A DNA stretch of 64,000 bases from Bifidobacterium aemilianum. GTDB lineage: Bacteria > Actinomycetota > Actinomycetes > Actinomycetales > Bifidobacteriaceae. The notes beneath the pieces were generated by a model. It saw only the letters and a program-made list of their open reading frames with translations, was not told the DNA's origin and searched no databases. Position numbers and translations under genes: made by a program. The stretch covers positions 186,001-250,000 of the forward strand of contig NZ_PDCG01000002.1 of assembly GCF_003315635.1 (NCBI RefSeq), read 5' to 3'. Positions 28,105 through 36,587 of this stretch are shown piece by piece; position 1 is the first letter of the stretch, and every line of letters starts with the position of its first letter.

Positions 28105-28304
28105 CCCTATCCGCCGGGACACTGAGCAGACCCCGGCTCCGCATGCCCCTGCAAGGCTGGAAGGTCCGGACCCACAGCAGCTCCATGGGCTGTTGCTGGC
28201 GTGCCGACCAGGTTCATGGCAGACTGTAATGTCGTGTGGTGGCACAGGCATTGCCTGCTGGTCAGGAGGTCCGGCCGACCGACAGCGGAAGGAAAGGTGA
28301 GTCC

Positions 28305-29342
28305 ATGAGCGGTGATGTGGCAAAGGCCAGGGTCACCCTGCGCATCAGCAGGTTCACCCCCAGGGCCGAACAGGCCGCCAAGCGTCCTTCCAGCCCCTTC
28401 GCAGCCAAGTCCTCCTCACCCTTCGCCAAATCCACCTCCCCCTTCGGCGCCTCGTCCGCACCCAGACGTGCCCGGGGCAAACGCTGGACCCAGGACTATA
28501 GCCTCGTGGTTCGCCCTCAGGACAGTATTCTGGACTGTCTGCTGACCATCAAGCGGACCATGGACCCAACCCTGGCCTTTCGCTACTCCTGCGGTCACGG
28601 CATGTGCGGCTCGGACGCCGCGGCAGTCAACGGTACGCCCACCCTCCTATGCAAGACCAGCGTGGGCCAGTCGGCCCAAGGGGCGGCCGTGGCCGCTGGC
28701 TCGCACTGCGGCTTCCGTCATACCAGGCCTGCCGAGGGTTTTAAACAGGCGGACCAGCAACCAGACCAGCCCGTCAAGGCTACTACCGATAGGAACGACC
28801 AATATCATCAGGACAATATGATCCAGCAGGCAACCGATGGAATCGTGGATCTGGGAGTAATCGAACTGGCCCCCCTGCCTGGATTCCCGGTCCAACGCGA
28901 CCTGATCGCAGACATCGACCCCATGCTGGACCAGATCACCAGGCTCAAACCCTACCTCCAGACCGACGGCAAGCTGGCCACCACCAGCGAAGGTAAGGTG
29001 GACGTCTTCGAATACCTGCAAAAGCCCGATGAACTGGCCAAGTACGAACTGCTGAGCAACTGCATAGCCTGCGGCGTATGCGAGGGCAGCTGCCCCGTCT
29101 ATGCCGGCGGCAACCCCTTCATGGGCCCGGCCGCCCTGATCGCAGCCTCCAGGTTCATCAACGATTCACGCGACCAGGCCCAGGATGCCCGCTTCGATGC
29201 CATTGACACCGAGGATGGGGTGGCTGCCTGCCAGTCAGTGCGGGCCTGCAGCCGCCAATGCCCCCGTGGTATTGATGTCGGCGAGGAGATGTGGCAGCTG
29301 ATATCCCGTGTCGGCCAGAGGCAGGAGCAAGACCTCGCCTAA
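28305..29342 (+). CDS. sdhB: succinate dehydrogenase/fumarate reductase iron-sulfur subunit
   Basis: A 345-residue iron-sulfur protein, much longer than the usual 240. The [2Fe-2S] part reads YSCGHGMCGSDAAAVNG with the last ligand in LLCK. The cluster motifs SNCIACGVCEGSCPVY and ACSRQCPRGID supply the [4Fe-4S] and [3Fe-4S] ligands. Two insertions set it apart: an N-terminal repeat of SSPFA-type units (about residues 29-52) and about 75 polar residues (Gln/Asp/Ala-rich) between the first cluster and the segment IELAPLPGFPVQRDLI. The ATG at 28305 follows gaaaggtgag. It pairs with sdhA; electrons must leave by an unseen partner since no SdhC/D is encoded here. Confidence 0.88.
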   Translation: MSGDVAKARVTLRISRFTPRAEQAAKRPSSPFAAKSSSPFAKSTSPFGASSAPRRARGKRWTQDYSLVVRPQDSILDCLLTIKRTMDPTLAFRYSCGHGMCGSDAAAVNGTPTLLCKTSVGQSAQGAAVAAGSHCGFRHTRPAEGFKQADQQPDQPVKATTDRNDQYHQDNMIQQATDGIVDLGVIELAPLPGFPVQRDLIADIDPMLDQITRLKPYLQTDGKLATTSEGKVDVFEYLQKPDELAKYELLSNCIACGVCEGSCPVYAGGNPFMGPAALIAASRFINDSRDQAQDARFDAIDTEDGVAACQSVRACSRQCPRGIDVGEEMWQLISRVGQRQEQDLA

Positions 29343-29377
29343 GCCTCCGGGAGTAGTTGCCGCTACCATAGGAAAGC

Positions 29378-30136
29378 ATGAACAAGAATTCATATAGCAA
29401 CCTGGCCAAGGCTTGGGATTTTGTCGAGAACACCGTGTTGGAAGGCCAATCGCAGGATATGACCCGCCTGCGCATGGAGGCCCAGGAGGCCGGACTCCAC
29501 CAGGGCTCCGCCGCCCAGGCCGATTTTCTCAAGATGCTGGTTGCCTTGACCTGCAGCACGTCCATCATCGCCATCGGCACCGGGTCTCTGGTTGAGACCC
29601 TGGCGCTCATCGACGGTTTGGACCGGGTCTATGCTGGCGGCCAGACCGGCTCTTACACACCAGGGCCGGCCAGCGACCCCAAGGAGGCACCCGGCCCTCA
29701 CAGCGACCATAGCGGAGGCCAACTGACCGCCGTGGATTCGAGCGCCCAGGGTATCGAGGCCATCCGGCGTTTGTTCACCAACCTGTCAGACCACAGCAGG
29801 ACCACGCTCAGGGCGGTCAATGCTCCAGCCAGCGTCTTCCTGCCACGGCTCAACGCCGGTGTCTACCAGATGATTGTGGTGGCAGGTGAAGCCGGCAACT
29901 ACCAGGCCGCCTTTGACCAGGCCTCACGGCTCCTGAGCGACCACGGTCTCATCGTCCTTACCGACATGTTGGCCATGGAGGGCCCCGATGCCCAGGGCGG
30001 GCTGGTCAATCCCGCCGACCGCAGCGACAAGGCCGTCGCCATGCGGACACTCCTGGACGACCTTGTGTCGGACGAAGGCTTTGACACCAGCCTCATCCCA
30101 GTGGGAACCGGTCTGCTGCTGGCCCAGAAACGCTGA
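29378..30136 (+). CDS. predicted O-methyltransferase (class I SAM-dependent)
   Basis: A 252-residue protein resembling the YrrM/Rv1220c group of O-methyltransferases. The N-terminal part (WDFVENTVLEGQSQDMTRL) matches the usual YAEA/ED-type helix, STSIIAIGTGSLVETLALI fits the SAM motif I position, and YQMIVVAGEAGNY and HGLIVLTDML match motifs IV-V. Motif I is weaker than normal (IGTGSLVET), and a Gly/Ser/Pro/His-rich insertion lies near 95-115. Substrate unknown. It starts 36 bases after sdhB and may be cotranscribed with it. Confidence 0.75.
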   Translation: MNKNSYSNLAKAWDFVENTVLEGQSQDMTRLRMEAQEAGLHQGSAAQADFLKMLVALTCSTSIIAIGTGSLVETLALIDGLDRVYAGGQTGSYTPGPASDPKEAPGPHSDHSGGQLTAVDSSAQGIEAIRRLFTNLSDHSRTTLRAVNAPASVFLPRLNAGVYQMIVVAGEAGNYQAAFDQASRLLSDHGLIVLTDMLAMEGPDAQGGLVNPADRSDKAVAMRTLLDDLVSDEGFDTSLIPVGTGLLLAQKR

Positions 30137-30204
30137 GTCAGTCCGGCGGGCGAAACTTCACGCCCCTTGCCGCCCAGGCCATTGAGCCAGGAGTTGGAGG
30201 AGAA

Positions 30205-30244
30205 AACCGCTGTGTGGACCTATCACGCAATCGCCACAGCGGTT
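30205..30244. terminator. hairpin between convergent methyltransferase and LOG genes
   Basis: aaccgctgtg (30205-30214) and cacagcggtt (30235-30244) are perfect ten-base arms in the gap between two convergent genes. There is no long T tract. It probably serves as a bidirectional terminator. Confidence 0.5.
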
Positions 30245-30260
30245 GCCCCTTGGTTCTCCT

Positions 30261-31046
30261 CTACTGCCGGCCTCTCCCTATGCCGATCAAGGCAACCCGC
30301 ACAGCCTCGTCCGGGTCGTCGGTGATGATGAACAGGTCCGGATCCAGGGGTGAGATCATCCGCCTGGCGGCCACCGGACCGGTCAGCCAATCCATGAGTC
30401 CCTGCCAGTAGTCCCGACCGAAGAGGACGACTGGAACGGACATGATCTTATGGGTTTGGATCAGGGTCAGCAGTTCGAACATCTCATCCAGGGTTCCAAA
30501 GCCACCGGGGCAGACGATGCAGCCCGATGAATACTTGACGAACATGGTCTTGCGTACAAAGAAGTAACGGAAGTTCATACCCAGGTTCACCCACTGGTTG
30601 ATGCCCTGCTCGTGGGGCAGCTCAATGCCCAATCCCACAGACTTGCCACCAGCTTCCGCCGCCCCCTTGTTGGCGGCCTCCATAATGCCTGGACCACCTC
30701 CGGTGATGACGGCCACACCGGCTTGGGCCACCTGTCGCCCCATCTCCACGGCCGCCTGATACTCTGCCTCCTCGGGCTTCAACCTGGCTGAGCCGAAGAT
30801 GCTGATGGCCGGCCCCAGTTCAGCCAAGGCGCCGAAGCCGTCCACAAATTCAGCCTGGATGCGCATGACCCGCCAGGGATCCATATGGAGCCAGTCGGCC
30901 GGCTGCCCGGCTTTGAGCAGGTTGCCGCTGGTCGTGTCCTGGGGAATCATGGCCCCCCGCATGACCACTGGTCCACGCCTGTATGTCTCCCCCAAGGGCG
31001 ACTGTTGATCGGACTTCTGCTGCTTGTTCAACTCTCCCGCGCTCAT
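30261..31046 (-). CDS. LOG family protein (TIGR00730-type nucleotide phosphoribohydrolase)
   Basis: A 261-residue LOG protein. The family motifs TGGGPGIMEAANKGA and PGGFGTLDEMFE are both present; they bind the phosphoribosyl group and provide the catalytic Glu/Arg in enzymes that cleave AMP or cytokinin ribotides. SIFGSARLKPEEAEYQ opens the domain. About 60 N-terminal residues precede it. The ATG at 31046 follows aagga. In bacteria these are general nucleotide 5'-monophosphate nucleosidases; the exact substrate cannot be told from sequence. Confidence 0.9.
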   Translation of the reverse strand: MSAGELNKQQKSDQQSPLGETYRRGPVVMRGAMIPQDTTSGNLLKAGQPADWLHMDPWRVMRIQAEFVDGFGALAELGPAISIFGSARLKPEEAEYQAAVEMGRQVAQAGVAVITGGGPGIMEAANKGAAEAGGKSVGLGIELPHEQGINQWVNLGMNFRYFFVRKTMFVKYSSGCIVCPGGFGTLDEMFELLTLIQTHKIMSVPVVLFGRDYWQGLMDWLTGPVAARRMISPLDPDLFIITDDPDEAVRVALIGIGRGRQ

Positions 31047-31232
31047 GCTGTCCTTACTTGTTCATGCTCATCAGTGTCAGTTCTCATCTTAGGTCCGAAC
31101 GTGCCAGCAGGTCCGCAGGCTCTCAGCGCAGGTCGCCTCAGCCCCCGTGGCCAGCCCATGGCCATACCCTTTTCTTGACCACACCTGGCCACCAGCGGCC
31201 CTCTTGTTGGTCACCAGCGTTATCATGCCTCT

Positions 31233-32093
31233 ATGACCACTAGTTTGATCTCTTGGAACATCGACTCCCTCAATGCCGCCCTGACCGGCAAGAGCGACCG
31301 CTCAGCCCTAACCCGTGACCTCCTGGGATCATTGGCGGCCAGACAGCCTGACATCCTGGCCATCCAGGAGACCAAGCTACCCGCCGACACCGGCAAGGTC
31401 GACAAACTCCTCAAAGCCATCGGCGACCTCTTCCCCGGCTACGCCATCGTCCACCGGGACTCGGCTCCCCCAGCCCGCAAGGGCTACGCCGGCACCATGA
31501 ACCTCTACAAGCAATCCCTACCCGAACCGAAGGTGACCTACCCCCAGATCCAGGCACCGGACAGCATGGATGCCGAAGGCCGCATCATCACCCTGGAATT
31601 CCCCGACTTCTTCGTGACCACGGTCTACACCCCCAACGCCGGCTCGGAACTGAACCGCTTGCCCGACCGGGGCCAGTGGGATGACCGCTACCGGGCCTAC
31701 CTGCAGGAACTGAACTCGCACAAGCCGGTTCTGGCCTGCGGTGACTTCAACGTGGCCCACAAGGAGATCGACCTGGCCAATCCCCAAAGCAACCATTTCT
31801 CAGCCGGCTTCACCGACCAGGAGCGCGAAAAGTTCGGGCTCCTGCTCAAGGCTGGTTTCGTCGACAGTTTCCGCCAACTGCACGCCGACGCGTCAGGCTT
31901 CGACGACCAAGGCCACAGCATCTACACCTGGTTCGCCCAGCGGGTGCCCACCAGCAAGGCCAACAACTCCGGCTGGAGAATCGACTACTGGCTGGTCTCC
32001 CGGACCTGGGCCGACAGGATCGTGGACTCGCAGCCCATCGATAGCGGCCAAAGGCTGGACCACCTGCCCATCAGCCTAACCATGGACATCTGA
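31233..32093 (+). CDS. xth: exodeoxyribonuclease III (ExoIII/AP endonuclease family)
   Basis: A 286-residue exonuclease III family enzyme that cuts DNA at abasic sites during base-excision repair. Landmarks in order are ISWNIDSLNA, DILAIQETKL (metal-binding Glu), MDAEGRIITLEF, TVYTPNAG, GDFNVAHKEIDLANP, and the C-terminal WRIDYWLVS with DHLPI. Length is a little above E. coli ExoIII. A hairpin follows the stop codon. Confidence 0.93.
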   Translation: MTTSLISWNIDSLNAALTGKSDRSALTRDLLGSLAARQPDILAIQETKLPADTGKVDKLLKAIGDLFPGYAIVHRDSAPPARKGYAGTMNLYKQSLPEPKVTYPQIQAPDSMDAEGRIITLEFPDFFVTTVYTPNAGSELNRLPDRGQWDDRYRAYLQELNSHKPVLACGDFNVAHKEIDLANPQSNHFSAGFTDQEREKFGLLLKAGFVDSFRQLHADASGFDDQGHSIYTWFAQRVPTSKANNSGWRIDYWLVSRTWADRIVDSQPIDSGQRLDHLPISLTMDI

Positions 32094-32133
32094 CCGCCGC
32101 CCCATACATCAGTACCCCCCCCCCATCATCAAC

Positions 32134-32164
32134 CGAGCGCAGCACTCCGGCTACCGGAGCGCTC
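32134..32164 (+). terminator. hairpin downstream of exonuclease III gene
   Basis: gagcgc with the following actccgg forms an imperfect stem with ccggagcgctc, ending near 32164. It lies 40 bases past the stop codon. Ten C residues (32115-32124) precede it. Confidence 0.5.
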
Positions 32165-32174
32165 ATTTGGAGGT

Positions 32175-32198
32175 CAGTGATGGTTACAGTGATGTTTA
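32175..32198. repeat. 12-bp tandem repeat in intergenic region
   Basis: cagtgatggtta (32175-32186) is followed directly by cagtgatgttta (32187-32198), then cactg. The unit is short and falls between the two terminator-like hairpins. Confidence 0.6.
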
Positions 32199-32202
32199 CA
32201 CT

Positions 32203-32254
32203 GCGGGCCGGGAGGCTACTGGCACATGAGATTGCCAGCGGCCTCCCGGCCCGC
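32203..32254 (-). terminator. long perfect hairpin downstream of pyruvate oxidase gene
   Basis: gcgggccgggaggc (32203-32216) and gcctcccggcccgc (32241-32254) are perfect 14-base arms, with an inner ctggca/tgccag pairing. It lies about 20 bases past the pyruvate oxidase stop on the minus strand. No T run follows, but the stem is the strongest in the window. Confidence 0.6.
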
Positions 32255-32274
32255 ATGTGGTGTATGGCCATGGA

Positions 32275-34038
32275 CTACTCGATCCAATAGGCCAGGGACT
32301 TCAGGGGCGCGGCCTCCAGGCGATCCTGGAACTCCTTGATCTGCTCGGGGTCCTTGCAGGTCTCGGGGAAGCACATGTACCTGGTGTCGAAGGGGCGCTC
32401 GCCGGTCAGCTTGACATCGATGACCGAGGCCTTGTCGGCCTTGCGGGCCTCAGCGAAGGCTTTCCTGGCATCATCCAGGGTGCGGACAGTGAAGCCCAAG
32501 GCCCCATAGCCCTCCGCGACCTTGGCCCAATCGGTGTCTGGCAGGTCCACACCGGAGAGGGGCTGGTGGGAGTCATCCAACTGCTCGGCCTCGATGAAGC
32601 CCAAGGTCTGGTTGGAGAAGACCACGTTGATGACCGGTGCATGGTACTTGAGCTGGGCCAGGATCTCCTCGCTGAGCATGGCGAAGCCTCCGTCACCAGA
32701 CAGGGAGTAGACGGTGGAATCCGGGTACTCGAGCTTTGCGGCCAGGGCACCGGGAACCGCGAAGCCCATGGTGGCGTGCTTGCCGGAGACGCACCACTTG
32801 TTGGAGGGCTTGATCTTGGCCAGCCGCAGGAAGTTGATGTCTACATTGCCCACGTCGGGTATGAAGATGTCGTCGTCCTCCATCTGCTCATTGATGATGT
32901 TGAAGATGGGCTCGGGACGCAGGGGCGTACGCTCGTCGTTCTTGAAGGAGTCGATCCACTCGTCCCAGTTCTGCTTGCTCTTCAGGCAGCCGCGATAGTA
33001 GGGCTTGGCCTCCTGCTCGCTGCCGGCCTCGATGATGGCGCGCAGGGCCAGCTTGGCATCGGCCTGGATGGCCACGGAGACCTCGGGCTGGAAGCGCTTG
33101 CCCAGCTTGGCCCCATCAATGTCGATCTGGATAATCTTCGTGTAGGGGGCCACGAACTTGGACCCGAAGGGGTTGTCGGACCCCACCCAGAGCATCAGGT
33201 CGCACATGTACTGTGCCTCGGTGGCGGTCTTGGTCGCCACTCTGCCGGCCGACTGGAGGTAGGCCGGGTAGCCGTCCTCCACAATGCCCTTGCCGGGGAA
33301 GGTGGATGTCAGCGGCATCTTGTACTTCTCGGACATCTCGATGAGCTCATCGTGGGCACCCTTGGCACCCATGCCGAAGTAGAGGAGGGGGGCCTTGGCC
33401 GATTCAATCAGCTTGACGGCCTCCTCGATCAGGTCCTGGTGGGGAGGGGTGGGTAGGGGCTTGCGGAAGTTCCTGGCCGTGGCGACCGGCAGGTCGTCGA
33501 TGTCGGCCCAGGCCAAGTCCTTGGGGATGGTGATGACGGAGACACCGTTGTACTTATAGGCACGGCGGATGGCCTCGTCCACCAGGACCGGCAACCCTTG
33601 GGCGTTGGTGGCGGTGCGGTTGAAGACGGCCACATCGGCGAACATGGGTTCCTCATCCATTGCCTGGAAGAAGTCGATGTTCATGAACTCCTGGGGCACC
33701 TCGCCAACCAGGGCCAGCATGGGCACGCCGTCCTCCCGGGCATCATAGAGGCCATTGAGCAGATGAACCGCGCCTGGGCCCGAGGAGCCGAAGCAGACAC
33801 CGATGCGTCCGGTCAGCTTGGCCTCCGCCGCAGCCGCCAGGGCACCGCCCTCCTCGTGACGCACCTGGATGAAGTCGATCCTGTCCTTCTCGTTGTGGAT
33901 GGCGTTCATCATGGAGTCGAAGGAACCGCCGGGCATGCCGTAGATGCGCGGCACTCCCCAAGCCTCCAGGACCCGCAGGACCGCGTCACCCGCATTGATC
34001 TTCGTCGCCGCACCCGCGGTGCCGTTTGCTGTTTCCAT
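32275..34038 (-). CDS. pox: pyruvate oxidase (TPP- and FAD-dependent)
   Basis: A 587-residue member of the TPP-enzyme family closest to SpxB/Pox pyruvate oxidases, which convert pyruvate, phosphate and O2 to acetyl phosphate, CO2 and H2O2. The catalytic Glu is in QVRHEEGGALAAAAEA. VCFGSSGPGAVHLLNGLYDA and MFADVAVFNRTA are typical of Pox rather than acetolactate synthase. The TPP/Mg site reads SGDGGFAMLSEEI ... VVFSNQTLGFI. Length fits (about 590). The leader has a strong ribosome-binding site (aaggaggt). It stands alone between strong hairpins, suggesting separate control. H2O2 production would be expected if the cell sees oxygen. Confidence 0.9.
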   Translation of the reverse strand: METANGTAGAATKINAGDAVLRVLEAWGVPRIYGMPGGSFDSMMNAIHNEKDRIDFIQVRHEEGGALAAAAEAKLTGRIGVCFGSSGPGAVHLLNGLYDAREDGVPMLALVGEVPQEFMNIDFFQAMDEEPMFADVAVFNRTATNAQGLPVLVDEAIRRAYKYNGVSVITIPKDLAWADIDDLPVATARNFRKPLPTPPHQDLIEEAVKLIESAKAPLLYFGMGAKGAHDELIEMSEKYKMPLTSTFPGKGIVEDGYPAYLQSAGRVATKTATEAQYMCDLMLWVGSDNPFGSKFVAPYTKIIQIDIDGAKLGKRFQPEVSVAIQADAKLALRAIIEAGSEQEAKPYYRGCLKSKQNWDEWIDSFKNDERTPLRPEPIFNIINEQMEDDDIFIPDVGNVDINFLRLAKIKPSNKWCVSGKHATMGFAVPGALAAKLEYPDSTVYSLSGDGGFAMLSEEILAQLKYHAPVINVVFSNQTLGFIEAEQLDDSHQPLSGVDLPDTDWAKVAEGYGALGFTVRTLDDARKAFAEARKADKASVIDVKLTGERPFDTRYMCFPETCKDPEQIKEFQDRLEAAPLKSLAYWIE

Positions 34039-34258
34039 ATCCGTACCTCCTTGATGGGACCGGCTAGCTATGCCGATTCTTCCTTGAGTGGCGGCATCAT
34101 CCTCAATGCCACTCGCACCCTTACTAGCAGACTATTACAAATTTCTGGTTTCTAGTGGCCCATTCAAGAGGAAGTGAAAAAGTTCACACCCAGCCAGGCA
34201 TCGTCACCGCTGCCAAAGGGCCACACCAGCGGGAAAAGCCCTGGCCACGGCCCGGACT

Positions 34259-34663
34259 TCATCTGGGTGGGTTGGCTGCTATGGGATCAATCGGTTTTCC
34301 TGCCTTAAACCATGCGATGACGATTTGCGTGCGGTCTCTCAGGCCGGTCTTGCCAGGGATGCGGCTTACGTCTCGCATCACCTAGGTGATCTCGCTGGTA
34401 AGGTGCCCGGCAATTCCCTGATTGGACAGGCCTTGGGCGATGAGTCCTGCAAACTCATAATCCCTTGGAGTGAGCTTGCCCAGTTGTCGCTTGGCTCTGG
34501 CGCCATCATGCACGTGATGGGCATAAGACCTGTCTGTGTTGATGAGTTCCGCGGTGTTGCGTGGGGTCAGTACCGCAACGCCATCGGCGACTGCCTGTAT
34601 GGCTCTGTTGAGGTCTCGGGTCAAAAGTTCGTTGAGCAAGAACCCGTAGCCTCCGGCATGCAA
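34259..34663 (-). pseudogene. NarL-type response regulator, C-terminal remnant
   Basis: A frame with AGGYGFLLNELLTRDLNRAI, TPRNTAELI, LTPRDYEFAGLIAQGLSN and QGIAGHL is followed, after a stop near 34382, by HVSRI-like and LRDRTQIVIAWFKAGKPIDPI in another frame, ending at a TGA (34259-34261). This is the second half of a LuxR-type response regulator with a frame break in the helix-turn-helix; the receiver N-terminus is gone. At its 5' end it runs straight into permease-like coding sequence, as if a deletion fused two genes. Confidence 0.75.
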
Positions 34664-35383
34664 TCCATCGAAGGATCGACTCCGCGGTGTGCAGGCTGGT
34701 CAACCCTCTGGCTGGGATGGCCCGGGCTTGCATGACTGGCACCAGCATGAGTGCCAAGGCTGCCGGCAGACACAGTGAAGCGAGGATGCGATGCAACCAC
34801 CCCACCGTTATGGTTGGGGTGATGGACACCGGCAAAGACTCGACTTGACTGATGCGACTGATGGTCCGGATGGTCAGCAGCGTACCGATCAAAGCCACTG
34901 TCACCCCGCATAAGGTTCCTGCGGCCCAGGACGCCAACTGGTGACTGGCAATGAAGGGCTGCCGTCCGATCACAAACTGCGACGTCGCCCAAGCATACAG
35001 GGGGCGGACCTGTAGGAAAGAGGCGGCCTGTGAGAGCAGCTGGCCGCGAGCGCCAGGATGAGCACGCGCAGGCAGGTGAGTCCGGTCAGCTGCCAGGGTG
35101 TGGCTCCTTGTAGTGCTAGGAGGGCGAGGTTGCGGCGTCGTTGTGCGATTAGCGAGGATACCACTTGCGGGATGATCAGCACGGCGGCGATGGGGAGGGC
35201 CACGAAGGGGGTCATAAGATTTTGCCAGCCTGTTCTGCCTTGCACGTCCATGTCAGGTATGGTGCTGACAGCCTTGGCTGAGGAGAGCATGATGGCGAGT
35301 AGGACCAGCATGGTTTGTGAGGCCGTCAGCACGAGCGTGACGCCGCTCCATGCCAGGGGTGCGTCTGTGATCGCATCAGACAC
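34664..35383 (-). pseudogene. FtsX-like ABC permease remnant
   Basis: The first piece (35383 to about 34990) holds ITDAPLAWSGVTLVLTAS, a hydrophobic span, and VVSSLIAQRRRNLALLALQG, an FtsX landmark, then loses frame. A second piece in another frame (SWAAGTLCGVTVALIGTLLT ... GWLHRILASLCLPAALALML) supplies further spans. Together they are about a third of a normal permease. It overlaps the ATPase remnant upstream by a few bases, as coupled ABC genes do. Confidence 0.65.
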
Positions 35384-36198
35384 CGGCTGCCAGTATGGAG
35401 TCCCTGTCGGCTATGGCTATATGGCCGTCGTTGAGTCGCACGATGCTGTCGCATTGTGAGACGGCTTCCGGGCGGTGGCTGACCATGACGCCTGCATGGC
35501 CTGGATGGGTGGCGAAGGCGGCGAGTTCGTTGACGACATGTCTTCCGGTGTCTTGGTCGAGGGCGGCTGTGGGTTCATCGACGAAGATGACGTCGGGATC
35601 GGAAAGCAGGGTGGGGGCCAGGGCCACTCGTTGTTGTTCGCCTCCCGAGAGGAGGGTCACGTTGGCTTCGAGTGGTTCGTCGATGCCCAGTGTGGAGAGC
35701 ATGTTGGTCGCTAAGGCTTTGGGATATCTGGTCTTGCGCAGGGTAAAGGGCAGTTTGAGGTTGTCTTGCGCGCATTGAGGGCACCATGTTGTAGGACTGG
35801 AAGACGAAGCCAAGGTGTGCTCGGCGGAATCATGCCGAGGCGGTGGGCCCCATGTCGGATATACTCTCGCTCAGTATGTCCACATGGCCTGAGCTGACGG
35901 GCTCAAGACCGGCCAAACAGTAGAGGATGGTTTATTTCCCGCTGCCTGAGGGGCCGATGATGCCTGTCATGGATTGCCAGGGCGCAGTGAATTCCACCTG
36001 GTCCAAGATGGTTATGGTTTCCCTTTTTCTTGGGGATACTTGTTTGCATAGGCCGGATGTGTGGATGGGGGTTTGTCCCTGTCGGTCGGCCGGATGGTAT
36101 ATGTGTTCCAAAGGTAGTCCAGTGCTGGTAGATGAAAAAATGGCGGTGTGAACGTGTGGCGTGCTGTGAGCGGCTATATACTGAGCCACTCCAATCAT
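35376..36198 (-). pseudogene. ABC transporter ATPase remnant with in-frame stops
   Basis: The Walker A region reads TGIIGPSGSGK and is then cut by a TAA (35932-35934) where Ser should follow, before TILYCLAGLEPVSSGHV. Another TGA follows ISDMGPTASA. The rest (FVFQSYNMVPSM, LLSGGEQQRVALAPTLL, DVIFVDEPTAALDQ, VMVSHRPEAV) is recognisable but partly in a different frame. It belonged to the MacB/LolD group and was the ATPase of the permease remnant next to it. The true start is not clear. Confidence 0.75.
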
Positions 36199-36587
36199 CA
36201 GAACCGCCTCTCATCCATAATCCAAGATGGACGGTGAACCCGTCCGCCAGAACGATTCTTGCAAGCTGGGCCAGTCGAATCAACGTCGGTGGGTGCTTTG
36301 CCATCTCCAGATGGCATTCCCGATCAAGGTCAAGGCCACGGCAAGAGACGTACTCGGCAATGAACCTCACTTCCGCTCCAGAGGCAAACGATGAACAGTG
36401 GTCGAACCATCAGACCATGGAGGGCGCTCCCATGCCGTCTCGATAAGTGCGAGCCCATTTGATAGCTCTTTCCCTTGCAGTTCTCGTTGGGGGGACATGA
36501 TTCCTGATTGTTATCGTCAGGGTATCCATTACAACATGGATGTGATCACTCCCTCATCGAGGGGTGCTACTCAGGGAAGTAGGAATC
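36199..36587. other. gene-free region between two decayed loci
   Basis: No convincing coding region, RNA or strong hairpin is seen. Base composition is lower in GC than the flanking housekeeping genes. Confidence 0.4.

Noticed and set aside
32115-32124. Ten-C run as a phase-variation switch
   Set aside because: It is not inside or directly before a coding sequence; it lies in a convergent gap between terminators.
32257-33456. A 399-codon open frame opposite the pyruvate oxidase gene
   Set aside because: Mirror frame of a motif-complete enzyme; composition dominated by Gly, Val, Leu and His.
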